Part shown: one piece after another, positions 16,640 through 25,846 of the stretch | Numbering within the stretch: position 1 is the stretch's first letter | How the letters are laid out: each line of letters begins with the position of its first letter | NCBI RefSeq assembly: GCF_013113835.1 | Contig: NZ_VTYQ01000017.1 | Span: forward strand, 43,929-107,928 | DNA: 64,000 nucleotides | Direction of reading: 5' to 3' | Source: Vibrio sp. RE88 | GTDB lineage: Bacteria; Pseudomonadota; Gammaproteobacteria; Enterobacterales; Vibrionaceae | Made by a program: the position numbers and the translations under genes | The notes under the pieces: generated by a model | Told to the model about the DNA's origin: nothing | The model's database searches: none | The model's input: only the letters and a program-made list of their open reading frames with translations

Positions 16640-17251
16640 ATGGAATTTGTTAGCTTAGCCGTGCTCGGTTTCTTTATTGTCATTAGTCCCGGGGCGGATT
16701 TTGTCTTAGTGTTGAGGAACAGTATTCAACAAGGAAGAGCGGCAGGTGTTTGGACAGCCATTGGCATTAGTACCGCGATTACGGTTCACATCGCCTACTC
16801 TATTCTAGGTATTGGTTACTTAATTTCACAAAACCTTTTTCTTTTCCAATGCCTGAAATATCTCGGCGCTGCGTATCTGATTTATCTAGGTATAAAAGGA
16901 TTTTTATCCAGCAGCCACGAACTAGAGCAACAAGCAGGTATGGAAAGCCATCAAGCTCAGTGGCGCTATGCATTGCAAGGCTGGCTATGTAACGCATTGA
17001 ACCCAAAAACCATGTTGTTCTTTGTCAGTATCTTTAGCCAAGTCATTTCTCCCAACGGCGAAGAAATGACTCTAGCGCTGTTTTACGGTGGCTATATGAT
17101 TCTGCTCCACGGGCTGTGGTTTGGTTTAGTCGCCGTCCTGCTGACTTCGCCAACCCTTCAAACGCGCTTGCTGAAATTGAAGAAAAGGCTGGAACAAGCC
17201 TGCGGCATTGCGCTTGTCTCTTTCGGTGCCTTATTGGCAACCAAAGCGTGA
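16640..17251 (+). CDS. LysE/RhtB-family amino acid exporter
   Basis: This 203-residue inner-membrane protein has about six hydrophobic segments and the family's N-terminal signature FFIVISPGADFVLVLRNSI (about 12-30), plus GWLCNALNPKTMLFF in the middle. It exports amino acids or derivatives; the exact substrate is not predictable. It is divergent from its likely LysR regulator and convergent with another LysR gene whose stop is only 7 bp away. Confidence 0.88.
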   Translation: MEFVSLAVLGFFIVISPGADFVLVLRNSIQQGRAAGVWTAIGISTAITVHIAYSILGIGYLISQNLFLFQCLKYLGAAYLIYLGIKGFLSSSHELEQQAGMESHQAQWRYALQGWLCNALNPKTMLFFVSIFSQVISPNGEEMTLALFYGGYMILLHGLWFGLVAVLLTSPTLQTRLLKLKKRLEQACGIALVSFGALLATKA

Positions 17252-17257
17252 TAAGAA

Positions 17258-18139
17258 TCAGTCAAGCAGTTGCTTGAGGTGCTCTTCCAACCATAAGAGT
17301 GCTGGCCCCTTACCTGAACTTTTCAAGGTCGCCACATCCACAGGTGGGCTCCAAGTCTTGTGATCAATCGAAACACGTAACTCAACCAAGGCGCCTGACT
17401 CAATAGCAGGATCCACCATGTGAGCAGGCAGATAGGACCAACCTAAGTTGCCGTGCAGAATAGTGTGCTTAATCGAGCTAAAACTGTTTGACCACCACAC
17501 CTTGGACGCCAGCACGGGAAATTGCTGTAAGGTGGCGCCTTGGTTACCACGCGGTAACAACTGACGGTATTTGATGGCATCAGTGATCGTGACCGTATCC
17601 AGCTCAGCCAGAGGGTGAGCTGGATGGCAGATCGCTTTAAACGGCAAATGCCCAATAAAGCACGGGTGAATGTCCTGACTAAAATCCAAATCAGTAAACA
17701 TGATGCCAATGTCTGCCAGACGTGAAGTCAAAGACTCGACGACATCCATACTGGCGGTCGAAATCAGTTCAATCTCTGTGGCCGGAAAGGCCTCCGCAAA
17801 CTGATGAAGTATCTTCGGTAAACTCGGCACCATGAGCGCATCGTCGACGGCAAGACGAATGAGTTCCTCATCGCCGTTTTCAATCGATTCCACTGATGCG
17901 TTCAGCTCTTCCACCTGCAAGACAATCGCTTTGACCTGCTTAAACAACTGACGCCCTTCACGGGTTAGCGTTGGCTTACGCGTCGAACGATCAAATAGCT
18001 GAATATTCAGATCAATCTCTAGATTGTTGATTCCCTGACTCACCGCTGACTGCACTTTGCCCAACTTTCTCGCACTAGCGGAAAAGGAGCCCTGCTCAAC
18101 GGCTTCAACAAACATCCTTAGTTGCTCAATGTTATACAT
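17258..18139 (-). CDS. LysR-family regulator of the PACE efflux gene (likely)
   Basis: The 293-residue LysR protein has an N-terminal HTH (MYNIEQLRMFVEAVEQGSFSASARKLGKVQSAVSQGINNLE region, 1-41) and an effector domain. It is divergent from a PACE transporter gene across 91 bp. This matches the known aceR/aceI arrangement, in which a LysR protein induces the efflux pump in response to its substrate. The ligand here is unknown. Confidence 0.87.
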   Translation of the reverse strand: MYNIEQLRMFVEAVEQGSFSASARKLGKVQSAVSQGINNLEIDLNIQLFDRSTRKPTLTREGRQLFKQVKAIVLQVEELNASVESIENGDEELIRLAVDDALMVPSLPKILHQFAEAFPATEIELISTASMDVVESLTSRLADIGIMFTDLDFSQDIHPCFIGHLPFKAICHPAHPLAELDTVTITDAIKYRQLLPRGNQGATLQQFPVLASKVWWSNSFSSIKHTILHGNLGWSYLPAHMVDPAIESGALVELRVSIDHKTWSPPVDVATLKSSGKGPALLWLEEHLKQLLD

Positions 18140-18230
18140 ATCATCATTCGTGATAGTTACTATCTTTATTCAATCATAAATACCGATACTATTTATAGCA
18201 AATAATCAGTACATAAGTGAGAGAGAAACA

Positions 18231-18659
18231 ATGTCACATAAAGAACGCATTCTACATATGGTGCTATTTGAACTGGTTGCCTTGATTTTAATGGCGACGC
18301 TAGCAACGCTGATCACTGGAAACGGCGCGGGCAAAATGGCGGGGCTAGCAATCGCACTATCGCTGATAGCGATGGGTTGGAACTACATTTACAACTATGG
18401 TTACGACAAAATATTCGGCGCAGACCGCAGTAAGCGAACCGCCAAAGTACGTATTCTGCACGGGCTCGGATTCGAATTAGGCATGATGATCATCTCTTTC
18501 CCAGTTCTAATGTGGACATTGCAACTCGGATTCTGGTCAGTATTAGTCATGGATATTGGCGTGGTGATTTTCTTCGTCCTTTACTCCATCGGCTTCAACT
18601 GGGTTTACGACACTATTCGTCAACGTATTACCGCTCAGCGACTAGCCACTTCAGCATAA
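18231..18659 (+). CDS. PACE-family multidrug/chlorhexidine efflux protein (AceI-like)
   Basis: The 142-residue protein consists of two tandem bacterial transmembrane pair domains, giving four helices. Each begins with a related motif: KERILHMVLFELVAL (4-18, with the membrane Glu14 expected to be essential) and KVRILHGLGFELGMM. Each ends with an aromatic NYIYNYGYD or NWVYDTIRQ segment. PACE proteins are proton-coupled exporters of biocides such as chlorhexidine and of short-chain diamines. The divergent LysR gene is the probable regulator. Confidence 0.92.
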   Translation: MSHKERILHMVLFELVALILMATLATLITGNGAGKMAGLAIALSLIAMGWNYIYNYGYDKIFGADRSKRTAKVRILHGLGFELGMMIISFPVLMWTLQLGFWSVLVMDIGVVIFFVLYSIGFNWVYDTIRQRITAQRLATSA

Positions 18660-18755
18660 ACACAGATTCACGGGCTTTGGTTTTATCAAAGCTCGTGGTA
18701 TTTAGCCGCTGTTCGCTTTACACTTCGCTTATGACTCCGCAAATCCACTTCATTA

Positions 18756-19169
18756 ATGCTCACTATTTCAAACACAGTCACGCTTCAGGCCTGGGAGATT
18801 CAACTTACGGCAATTCGCGCTCAAGGTGCTGGCGGCCAGAATGTGAATAAAGTCTCTTCTGCGATACACCTGCAGTTTGATATAAAGCACTCAACACTTC
18901 CTGCGGTTTATAAAGAGCGCTTGCTGGCCTTAAATGATTCACGCATCTCCAAAGAAGGCGTTATCACCATCAAAGCGCAGCAATTCCGCACTCAGGAGCA
19001 GAACAAAGAAGACGCACTTAATCGTCTCGCCGAATTGATTCGCTCCGCTAATGTCGTACAGAAAAAACGCCGCGTAACCAAACCTACAAGAGCTTCGAAA
19101 GAAAGACGCCTAAAAGCCAAAGGGATAAAGTCACAAACTAAATCCTTGCGCGGTAAGGTGAGCCACTAA
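18756..19169 (+). CDS. arfB: Alternative ribosome-rescue factor ArfB (YaeJ)
   Basis: This 137-residue protein is a small class-I release-factor relative. It has the GGQ peptidyl-tRNA hydrolase motif at residues 26-28 (AGGQNVNKVSS) and a basic C-terminal tail (KKRRVTKPTRASKERRLKAK) that enters the empty mRNA channel. It releases peptides from ribosomes stalled at mRNA 3' ends. The length matches ArfB and is too short for RF1 or RF2. It stands alone. Confidence 0.93.
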   Translation: MLTISNTVTLQAWEIQLTAIRAQGAGGQNVNKVSSAIHLQFDIKHSTLPAVYKERLLALNDSRISKEGVITIKAQQFRTQEQNKEDALNRLAELIRSANVVQKKRRVTKPTRASKERRLKAKGIKSQTKSLRGKVSH

Positions 19170-19324
19170 AAGAAGCACCGTTGGCCAAAGCGAGTGCGCG
19201 CCTGCCACAAAATATCAGCCTCAAACCACTGACGTTTCGCGTCTTGCTTTCTTCCCTCCGAGACAAAAGGTTCTGTACTAAACTGAACGGTATCTGTTTT
19301 GATTTGGTGCCAGGTTGGATTGTT

Positions 19325-21085
19325 ATGCAACGTAAGTTTATACGCCGATATATTCCAACCAGCCGCCCAACAAACCTTTGCTACTTAACCGCGATGCTAT
19401 TGGCTTCATTCAGTTCATCACAAGCAAGCGACACTCAGCTTCAAGGCAACACTCTAGTGACTCAGCTTGCCGAACACTTTTCTTCATCAACACTTTCATT
19501 CGATCAGCGAGAAGATGAGCTTCGCTGGTTTCAAAACGCCGCGAAGCCATATCAGGGAATGAAGATTAACGTGGTGTCGGAAGACATTCCCACTCACCGT
19601 TATGAATCGCTCGAACTGGCCAGAATGTTTACTCAACTTACTGGCATACAGGTAATCCATGAAGTCGTTGGGGAAGATGACTTGGTTAAGCGGTTGCAGC
19701 TACACATGCAAACTGATTTAAGTATCTACGATGGCTATGTCAATGATACCGACTTTATTGGTACCCACATCCGTAGCCAAAAAGTTGTGCCGATTTCCGA
19801 GTTTATGAAAAACGAATGGAAACACCTCACACTGCCTACATTGGATATCGACGACTTCATTGGGCTTAAGTTTGCAAAAGATGAAAATGGCACGGTTTAC
19901 CAGTTACCCGATCAGCAATTTGCCAATTTGTACTGGTATCGACATGACTGGTTCAGCCGTCAGGACCTTCAACAACAATTTGAACAAAAGTACGGCTACC
20001 CTCTCGCAGTGCCACAAAACTGGCGAGCCTATCAGGACATTGCGCATTTCTTCACCTACGACGTAAAAGAGATAGATGGAGAACGGATTTGGGGACACTT
20101 CGACTACGGTAAATATGAGCCTTCACTTGGCTGGCGTATCTCTGATTCTTGGCTCAGTTTAGCGGGAGTTAATGATGTCGGTTTACCGAGCGGCTCTCCA
20201 GTGGGCGACTGGGGAATCAGGGCTGAAAACTGTGTGCCTGTCGGCTCTAGTGTCAGCAGAGGAGGCGCGCTGAATAGCCCCGCGGCTATCTATGCATTGG
20301 AGAAGTACAAATTTTGGTTAAACGAGTATGCGCCACCGGAGTCAAAAACACTGACCTTTCGCACGACAGCGGATTGGCTGGCGCAAGGCAAAGTCGCCCA
20401 ACAAATTTTCTGGTACAGCGCCTTTATCCCGACTCTGCTCGCCCCAGATTCAAAAGTGATCGATGAAAACGGTCACCCGCTATGGCGGCTGGCTCCTTCC
20501 CCTCGTGGACAATATTGGCAACCTGGCATGAAGTCGGGTTATCAAGACGCGGGATCTTGGACGTTTTTGCAGTCCACTCCAGCGAAGCAGAGAGAAGCAG
20601 CTTGGCTATACGCTCAATTCACAGTGTCGAAAACCGTGAGTTTTGACAAACTACTTCACGGGTTTACCCCCATCAGGCATTCAGATGTCCACTCTGAGGG
20701 CTTTACGCAGTTAAAGCCTAAGCTCGGAGGGTTAGTTGAGTTTTACCAAAGTCCGGCCAAACACGTCTGGACCCCTTCCGGAGTGAACATTCCTGATTAC
20801 TCAACCATGGCTGCAATGTGGTGGCAGCACATCGGGGATTTTCTGTATAGCGATATCACCGCAACACAGACACTGAATCAGCTCGCGGGTAAGTTTGATC
20901 AACACCTCGCAACACTGTCTTCCGACGACTCTCTGCTCTGTCGCCCTCAACTCAGCAAAGAAAGGCCTGTTGAGTATTGGCTTAACCAGCCCGGCTCACC
21001 TTGGCCTAAGCGCGTAGGCGAACCTGAAGGTAAAACGCTCCCATTCTCTGAGGTTTATGACGTATGGAATACCTTAGAAGATTAA
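19325..21085 (+). CDS. Orphan ABC-type extracellular solute-binding protein
   Basis: I prefer ATG 19325 (586 residues) because it places a signal peptide at the N-terminus (basic KFIRRY, then a hydrophobic LTAMLLASFSSSQAS). The protein has the pattern of a group-1 sugar/glycerol-phosphate-type binding protein: GMKINVVSEDIPTHRYESLE, DAGSWTFLQSTPAKQREAAW and repeated Trp/aromatic segments. It is longer than most. No permease or ATPase gene lies near. The next gene, another periplasmic binding-like protein, starts 22 bp before this stop, so the two are coupled. Confidence 0.8.
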   Translation: MQRKFIRRYIPTSRPTNLCYLTAMLLASFSSSQASDTQLQGNTLVTQLAEHFSSSTLSFDQREDELRWFQNAAKPYQGMKINVVSEDIPTHRYESLELARMFTQLTGIQVIHEVVGEDDLVKRLQLHMQTDLSIYDGYVNDTDFIGTHIRSQKVVPISEFMKNEWKHLTLPTLDIDDFIGLKFAKDENGTVYQLPDQQFANLYWYRHDWFSRQDLQQQFEQKYGYPLAVPQNWRAYQDIAHFFTYDVKEIDGERIWGHFDYGKYEPSLGWRISDSWLSLAGVNDVGLPSGSPVGDWGIRAENCVPVGSSVSRGGALNSPAAIYALEKYKFWLNEYAPPESKTLTFRTTADWLAQGKVAQQIFWYSAFIPTLLAPDSKVIDENGHPLWRLAPSPRGQYWQPGMKSGYQDAGSWTFLQSTPAKQREAAWLYAQFTVSKTVSFDKLLHGFTPIRHSDVHSEGFTQLKPKLGGLVEFYQSPAKHVWTPSGVNIPDYSTMAAMWWQHIGDFLYSDITATQTLNQLAGKFDQHLATLSSDDSLLCRPQLSKERPVEYWLNQPGSPWPKRVGEPEGKTLPFSEVYDVWNTLED

Positions 21086-21771
21086 TCGTGTTTTATGCAC
21101 TCACCTCATCCATGTCCTATGCAGATAACATTCGGCTTTTTACCTTCTATTCACCGCCACTGGTAAACGAAGAAACCAGTGCGGACGCTGGTGATACTTA
21201 CTCTATGGTCACACAACTCTTCGAACGCGCCAGCGTTAACTTTGTGATAGGCCACTCTCCTGAAGCAAGAGCCATGAAGTCAGCTCAACGGCTGGAAAAT
21301 GTCTGCTCCTTTCCTGTCGCCCGCTCACAAATTTTGGAAGCCAATTTCCAGTGGATAGGGCCTATCGCAATCAGCCAGTACGCCCTGTACCAAGCACCAA
21401 ACAATAAGCCACAGCTGCTTTCTCTACAGGATGCTTCCCCTTACCAAATTGTCGCTTATGAAGGCTACAGCATAGCCCAACAACTCAAAGATCAGGGGTT
21501 TAAGATTCTGATGACCAAAGAAATTGATGATGGTTTACAGATGCTCCGGCGCGATGGTATCGACTTATGGTTATCAGACACTCGCACCGCACAGGCACTG
21601 TCGGAAAACTTGGGCATTGAGCTCTCTACTCAACCATTGGTGTTTCTTACCGATATTAAGTACCTCGCCTGCAACAAAGCCATTCCTGCTAACCAGCTCA
21701 GTAGACTTCAGCAACAAGTCAACAGCATGATTAGAGCCGGAGAAATTATCCTGATACCACGGCTCAACTAG
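21064..21771 (+). CDS. SBP_bac_3-like periplasmic binding protein
   Basis: This 235-residue protein has a short signal peptide (about 1-20, ending SYA). It shows the fold pattern of amino-acid-type periplasmic binding proteins, with NIRLFTFYSPPLVNEET at the start and an inter-domain GIDLWLSDTRTAQAL segment. There is no membrane domain or enzyme module, so it is not a sensor kinase. It overlaps the preceding solute-binding gene by 22 bp, and no transporter genes are adjacent. A hairpin covers its stop. Confidence 0.75.
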   Translation: MEYLRRLIVFYALTSSMSYADNIRLFTFYSPPLVNEETSADAGDTYSMVTQLFERASVNFVIGHSPEARAMKSAQRLENVCSFPVARSQILEANFQWIGPIAISQYALYQAPNNKPQLLSLQDASPYQIVAYEGYSIAQQLKDQGFKILMTKEIDDGLQMLRRDGIDLWLSDTRTAQALSENLGIELSTQPLVFLTDIKYLACNKAIPANQLSRLQQQVNSMIRAGEIILIPRLN

Positions 21772-21777
21772 CCGTGG
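21757..21777. terminator. Hairpin over the stop codon
   Basis: CCACGGCT (21757-21764) pairs with AGCCGTGG (21770-21777) around CAACT, overlapping the TAG of the binding-protein gene. There is no T run, so it may be an mRNA 3' stabiliser rather than a strong terminator. Confidence 0.5.
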
Positions 21778-21793
21778 CGACAACGTGAGACTA

Positions 21794-22675
21794 TCACTCA
21801 CTCTTACTCGGTTTGCTTTCGAACATCTGATTAATAAACAAGGCTGACAAAATGATAGCTAACGCTAGCCAAGTGTTGCCTTGGACAGACTCATCGGTAA
21901 GGAAAACACCAATCAATACGCCGACGGCGGGAACCAAATAATTGGTCATCGAAGTGAAAACCGCGCCCGCATTTTTAATACTCATCATATAAAGGTAATA
22001 CACGACACCAGCACATATCACACCTAGGTAAAGCAAAGATATAACTGATGACGTATTCGGGTGCGACTGATTGAGCGGTGCCGTCATCAAAGCAATCACA
22101 GTCAGCTGAACACTGGCCATACATAGAACATTACGCGCCACAATAAGTGGGTGCTCGCCTTTGACGCGATTAAGTAGCAGCAACGCAACAGCAAAACAGA
22201 TAGCAGAGAACACAATCGCCATCGAGCTAACAAGATCGATACACCCTGCCTGAGTGACAAGCTCAGGATAAAATAACACCAGCAGCCCACCGAATCCTAC
22301 GATAACGCTAATCGCACTACCTATACTGATTCTCGCGCCTTTAATAAATACAGGCGCAAGCAATAATGCGTAGAAAGGCAATGTTCCCATCAATATCGCC
22401 GTAATCGAGCTTGATAACTCCTGCTGTGCCCAAGGGACCAAAACAAACGGAATTGCCGCCTCCAAAAGGCCAATTATTGCAAACAGCCCCCATTGCCTAC
22501 TCACACTGGTTATGCCGATCATTTTGCATATCAGAGTTAATGTTAGTGCACCGAGAATAGCGCGGAATGTGCCTATCCATACTGGGTCAAATCTCATCAG
22601 CGAATATTTCTGGAAAACAAACTGAGAGCCCCAGATGAGCCCGATCGCAAGCAGAGTTAAATAGTTTTTAAACAT
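21794..22675 (-). CDS. DMT-superfamily (EamA) transporter
   Basis: This 293-residue protein has ten predicted membrane helices in two EamA repeats (LTLLAIGLIWGSQFVFQKYS at the start, LYLGVICAGVVYYLYMMS in the second half). Members export amino acids or other metabolites. It follows a RidA-family gene on the same strand by 80 bp and may share its promoter. The substrate is unknown. Confidence 0.88.
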   Translation of the reverse strand: MFKNYLTLLAIGLIWGSQFVFQKYSLMRFDPVWIGTFRAILGALTLTLICKMIGITSVSRQWGLFAIIGLLEAAIPFVLVPWAQQELSSSITAILMGTLPFYALLLAPVFIKGARISIGSAISVIVGFGGLLVLFYPELVTQAGCIDLVSSMAIVFSAICFAVALLLLNRVKGEHPLIVARNVLCMASVQLTVIALMTAPLNQSHPNTSSVISLLYLGVICAGVVYYLYMMSIKNAGAVFTSMTNYLVPAVGVLIGVFLTDESVQGNTWLALAIILSALFINQMFESKPSKSE

Positions 22676-22755
22676 GACGTGATTACCTAAAGTGCATCAT
22701 TTTTCACTAGATGTGTATGTTGTCGTTGTTGGAATAAGTTCGGTGGGCACATCGA

Positions 22756-23172
22756 TTACATCGCTGTAAAAGCAACCGCATCCACCTCTATTTTCATCCC
22801 ATCAAGCGCCAACCTAGGTACTGGGATCAACGTACTGGCAGGTAAGCGATCAGAAGGCCAACGCGTGAGCATCTCATCACTCCAGACTTTCAGTTTGCTT
22901 TCATCGTGATCGACGATTAACACGGTAATTTTTAAAACATCGCCGAAGCTGATTGCATGGGCAGTCAGAGCAATATCTAAGTTGGTTAACACACTCCGCA
23001 CTTGCTGGCGAAAATCTTCACTTAAACGGTGCTCGACGCCTTCTCCACCACTTTGGCCTGAGATATAAACAAGCTGCCCGTTAGAGGGAGCCGTTACTGT
23101 GTGACAAAAGCCATACGGTGTTGGATTGAATAAATCTGAGGGATTATGAAAAGTAATTGTTTTATTGGACAT
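22756..23172 (-). CDS. RidA/YjgF-family protein
   Basis: The 138-residue protein has the RidA fold signature, with YISGQSGGEGVE, QQVRSVLTNLDIALTAHA and a C-terminal IEVDAVAFTAM where RidA carries its active-site Arg/Glu region. The classical LPKDALVEIE(A)xA ending is altered to LALDGMKIEVDAVA. RidA proteins hydrolyse reactive enamines/imines; this divergent one may act on another small molecule. It precedes a DMT exporter gene. Confidence 0.85.
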   Translation of the reverse strand: MSNKTITFHNPSDLFNPTPYGFCHTVTAPSNGQLVYISGQSGGEGVEHRLSEDFRQQVRSVLTNLDIALTAHAISFGDVLKITVLIVDHDESKLKVWSDEMLTRWPSDRLPASTLIPVPRLALDGMKIEVDAVAFTAM

Positions 23173-23354
23173 TTTTTACCTTCTAGCCATTTTAAGTTCA
23201 AATCTCAGGCACTATAAAAGCTCAACTTAGCTTGAGGTCAATAGCATTTTTTAGTCCCGCAGATATAGCCAAAAGCGGGATAACAAATAAAACCCACAGA
23301 CATGTATTTTCTGGTTCGCTAAGTATGTCGAAAGGCTTTATTGCGAGCAAAAAT

Positions 23355-23370
23355 GTTATGTTATAACATA
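23355..23370 (+). promoter_or_regulatory. Zur-like box upstream of the Fur-family gene
   Basis: GTTATGTTATAACATA lies 52 bp before the regulator start and contains the 14-bp palindrome TATGTTATAACATA. It resembles the proteobacterial Zur consensus (TGTTATa-tATAACA). The same 13-mer GTTATGTTATAAC occurs before the aspartoacylase-like gene at 27797-27809. Confidence 0.75.
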
Positions 23371-23421
23371 AGAAAAAAATAATAATGGAACATCAGAAAA
23401 TACACGGTTTGGGTGAATGTT

Positions 23422-23883
23422 ATGGACACAATCGAGACAATGATTGAACAGGCAGAGAAGCGCTGCCGGGCAAATGGAAAGCGGCTCACTTCAAAACGTA
23501 AGCAAGTACTCACAGCGCTCCTTCATGCTGATAAAGCCCTGTCTGTTTATGAGTTGATTGACTATGCAAAAACTCACTTTGGCCAAACGGTTCAAGCCAT
23601 GTCTGCTTACCGAATTCTGGAGTTTTTGGAAGAAGAGCACTTGGCACATAAGCTCAACGCCTCAAGCAAATACGTCGCCTGTGCTCATATCCATCACGAG
23701 CACGAACATGGCGTCCCCCAGTTCTTGATTTGCCGCCAATGTAATAAGACTCAGGAACAAACTTTAGACCCATCCCTTATTACCAACCTAGAGTCAGATG
23801 CCAAGCAAGTCGGGTTTAAGGTGTTGACACCACAACTAGAGATCGATTGCCTGTGCAGTGAATGCAGCCAGAATTCCGATTAA
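23422..23883 (+). CDS. zur: Fur-family zinc uptake regulator (Zur-like)
   Basis: I use ATG 23422 (153 residues); a GTG three codons upstream is also possible. An N-terminal winged helix (RLTSKRKQVLTALLHADKALSVYELIDYA) is followed by a His-rich metal site (CAHIHHEHEHG). CRQC and CLCSEC form a structural zinc site. The sequence and context match Zur rather than Fur. It has its own Zur-like box, so it is probably autoregulated. It heads a gene run of dihydroorotase, gamma-carbonic anhydrase and a COG0523 GTPase, the known zinc-sparing set of pseudomonads. Confidence 0.85.
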   Translation: MDTIETMIEQAEKRCRANGKRLTSKRKQVLTALLHADKALSVYELIDYAKTHFGQTVQAMSAYRILEFLEEEHLAHKLNASSKYVACAHIHHEHEHGVPQFLICRQCNKTQEQTLDPSLITNLESDAKQVGFKVLTPQLEIDCLCSECSQNSD

Positions 23884-23921
23884 CACTCAGTAACTCAGCC
23901 AAAAGGAGCCGGTCCAACATT

Positions 23922-25256
23922 ATGACCTCAATACTAATTAAGAATGCACACATCGTCAGCGACGGTATCGTGAGTCAAATGGATGTGCGTATTGTCGGTC
24001 AAAGAATAGAGAGAATAGAGGCAGATATTGTCGCCACCTCGGGTGACGAAATTGTCGATGCAAAAGGAGGTTACCTACTGCCCGGAATGATCGATGATCA
24101 GGTGCATTTTCGTGAACCTGGCCTGACACACAAGGGATCCATCGCTTCAGAGTCACGAGCGGCAGTAGCCGGCGGTATTACCAGTTACATGGAGATGCCA
24201 AACGTCAACCCTTCCACGACCACCATTGAAGCGCTCGAACAGAAATACGCGATTGCAGCCCAGCACTCCTGCGCCAACTACGCGTTTTACCTTGGCGCTA
24301 CCGAGGATAACCTAACTCAAATACAACAGCTGGATCCAACAAAGCACTGTGGTGTAAAAGTGTTTATGGGCGCTTCAACAGGTGACTTGTTAGTCGAACA
24401 CCCGCAAGCATTAGAGCGAATCTTCGAGGAATCGCCCACGTTGGTAGTAACACACTGTGAAAGTAGCCCTATCATCGCCCAAAACAGCGAAAGATTACGG
24501 CAATCTCGCTCGGTATTCACTATTGAAGACCACCCTATACTCCGTGATGATGCCGCATGCTTTGCGTCTTCATCATACGCCGTTTCATTAGCTAAAAAGT
24601 ACCGCACGCAGCTGCACGTTCTTCACATCACTACGGAAAAAGAGCTTTCGCTATTTGAACCGGGGCCCATTCAACAAAAACACATCACAGCCGAGGCATG
24701 TGTACATCATTTGTGGTTCAGCAATCAGGACTACGCTAAGCGAGGCAACCTGATTAAATGTAATCCAGCGATTAAGTACGCCAGCGACCGAGATGCCTTG
24801 ATCCAAGCCTTGCACACCAATCAGATTGATATCATCGCTACCGACCATGCACCGCATACCTTGTCAGAAAAACAGGTGCCATATGAACAGGCTCCCGCTG
24901 GTATGCCATTGGTCCAACATGCCCTACTGAGCTTACTCGATCACGTCGACAAAGGAAGGCTGAGCTTGACTCAGGTGGTCGAGAAAGTATCGCACAATCC
25001 AGCACTCAGATACGCGATTAAAGACCGAGGATTTATTCGCGAAGGTTACTACGCCGATCTGGTGCTGGTCGACAGAGACAATTCCACCAGCGTCACTCAT
25101 GACAACAGCCTGTATCACTGCAGCTGGAGTCCATTCGCAGGTCACACCTTTTCGTCGAAGATCCAAAGCACTTGGGTGAACGGCAACAAGGTATTCGACG
25201 GGAAACAAGTGACTTTTGAGCCATCAATCGCCAGTGCCCTGTCCTTCACACGTTAG
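23922..25256 (+). CDS. Dihydroorotase paralog (PyrC2-like) in a Zur island
   Basis: I use ATG 23922, which has AAAGGAG upstream (444 residues); the longer frame would overlap the zur gene. Dihydroorotase closes carbamoyl-aspartate in pyrimidine synthesis. The active-site pieces are visible: a carbamylatable Lys in GVKVFMGASTG, His in VTHCESS, His in LHVLHITTEKE, and the catalytic Asp in ATDHAPHT. The HxH metal motif usually found as DVHVHFREPG reads DDQVHFREPG, so the first zinc-binding His is Gln. This variant, together with the Zur context, suggests an enzyme that works with less or another metal. Regulation by the upstream Zur-like box is inferred. Confidence 0.87.
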   Translation: MTSILIKNAHIVSDGIVSQMDVRIVGQRIERIEADIVATSGDEIVDAKGGYLLPGMIDDQVHFREPGLTHKGSIASESRAAVAGGITSYMEMPNVNPSTTTIEALEQKYAIAAQHSCANYAFYLGATEDNLTQIQQLDPTKHCGVKVFMGASTGDLLVEHPQALERIFEESPTLVVTHCESSPIIAQNSERLRQSRSVFTIEDHPILRDDAACFASSSYAVSLAKKYRTQLHVLHITTEKELSLFEPGPIQQKHITAEACVHHLWFSNQDYAKRGNLIKCNPAIKYASDRDALIQALHTNQIDIIATDHAPHTLSEKQVPYEQAPAGMPLVQHALLSLLDHVDKGRLSLTQVVEKVSHNPALRYAIKDRGFIREGYYADLVLVDRDNSTSVTHDNSLYHCSWSPFAGHTFSSKIQSTWVNGNKVFDGKQVTFEPSIASALSFTR

Positions 25257-25285
25257 AAGCAGTTCCTATCCACTGAGATATTAAA

Positions 25286-25846
25286 ATGTTAAGAAGAAAC
25301 CCAAACGGGCATATGCCTGTCGTCTCCGAAACGGCATTCATTGACCCAACCGCCATCATCTGTGGCAAAGTGATTATTGAAGACAATGTATTTATTGGCC
25401 CCTACGCGGTGATACGAGCTGATGAAGTTAACGCGCAGGGAGAGATGGATCCTATTGTCATCAAGCAGGATACCAATATCCAAGACGGCGTTGTGATCCA
25501 CTCCAAAGCAGGCGCAGCAGTGACCATTGGTGAACGCTCTTCTATCGCCCACCGCTCCATCATCCACGGCCCATGTGAAGTTTGCGATGACGTTTTTATC
25601 GGTTTCAACTCGGTCGTTTTTAACGCGACGATAGGAAAAGGCTGTGTCATTCGCCATAACTGTGTTGTTGATGGTTTAGATTTGCCTGAGCAATTTCATG
25701 TACCACCAATGACCAATATTGGCGCAGGCTTTGATTTAAGTAGCATTTCTAAAGTCCCGCCTGAATATTCAGCATTTTCAGAGTCCGTTGTCTCTGCCAA
25801 CCACACCCTTGTGAAAGGGTATAGGAGAATGGCCAATGAGCTCTGA
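25286..25846 (+). CDS. Gamma-class carbonic anhydrase-like hexapeptide-repeat protein
   Basis: This 186-residue left-handed beta-helix protein has isoleucine-patch repeats throughout. The three gamma-CA metal His are in GVVIHSKAG and IAHRSIIHG. It would hydrate CO2, or act as a relative of YrdA/PaaY. Gamma-class enzymes can use Fe or Co, which fits replacement of a zinc-dependent enzyme during zinc starvation. It lies 29 bp after the dihydroorotase gene and overlaps the GTPase gene by 11 bp, so it belongs to the zur operon. Confidence 0.87.
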   Translation: MLRRNPNGHMPVVSETAFIDPTAIICGKVIIEDNVFIGPYAVIRADEVNAQGEMDPIVIKQDTNIQDGVVIHSKAGAAVTIGERSSIAHRSIIHGPCEVCDDVFIGFNSVVFNATIGKGCVIRHNCVVDGLDLPEQFHVPPMTNIGAGFDLSSISKVPPEYSAFSESVVSANHTLVKGYRRMANEL

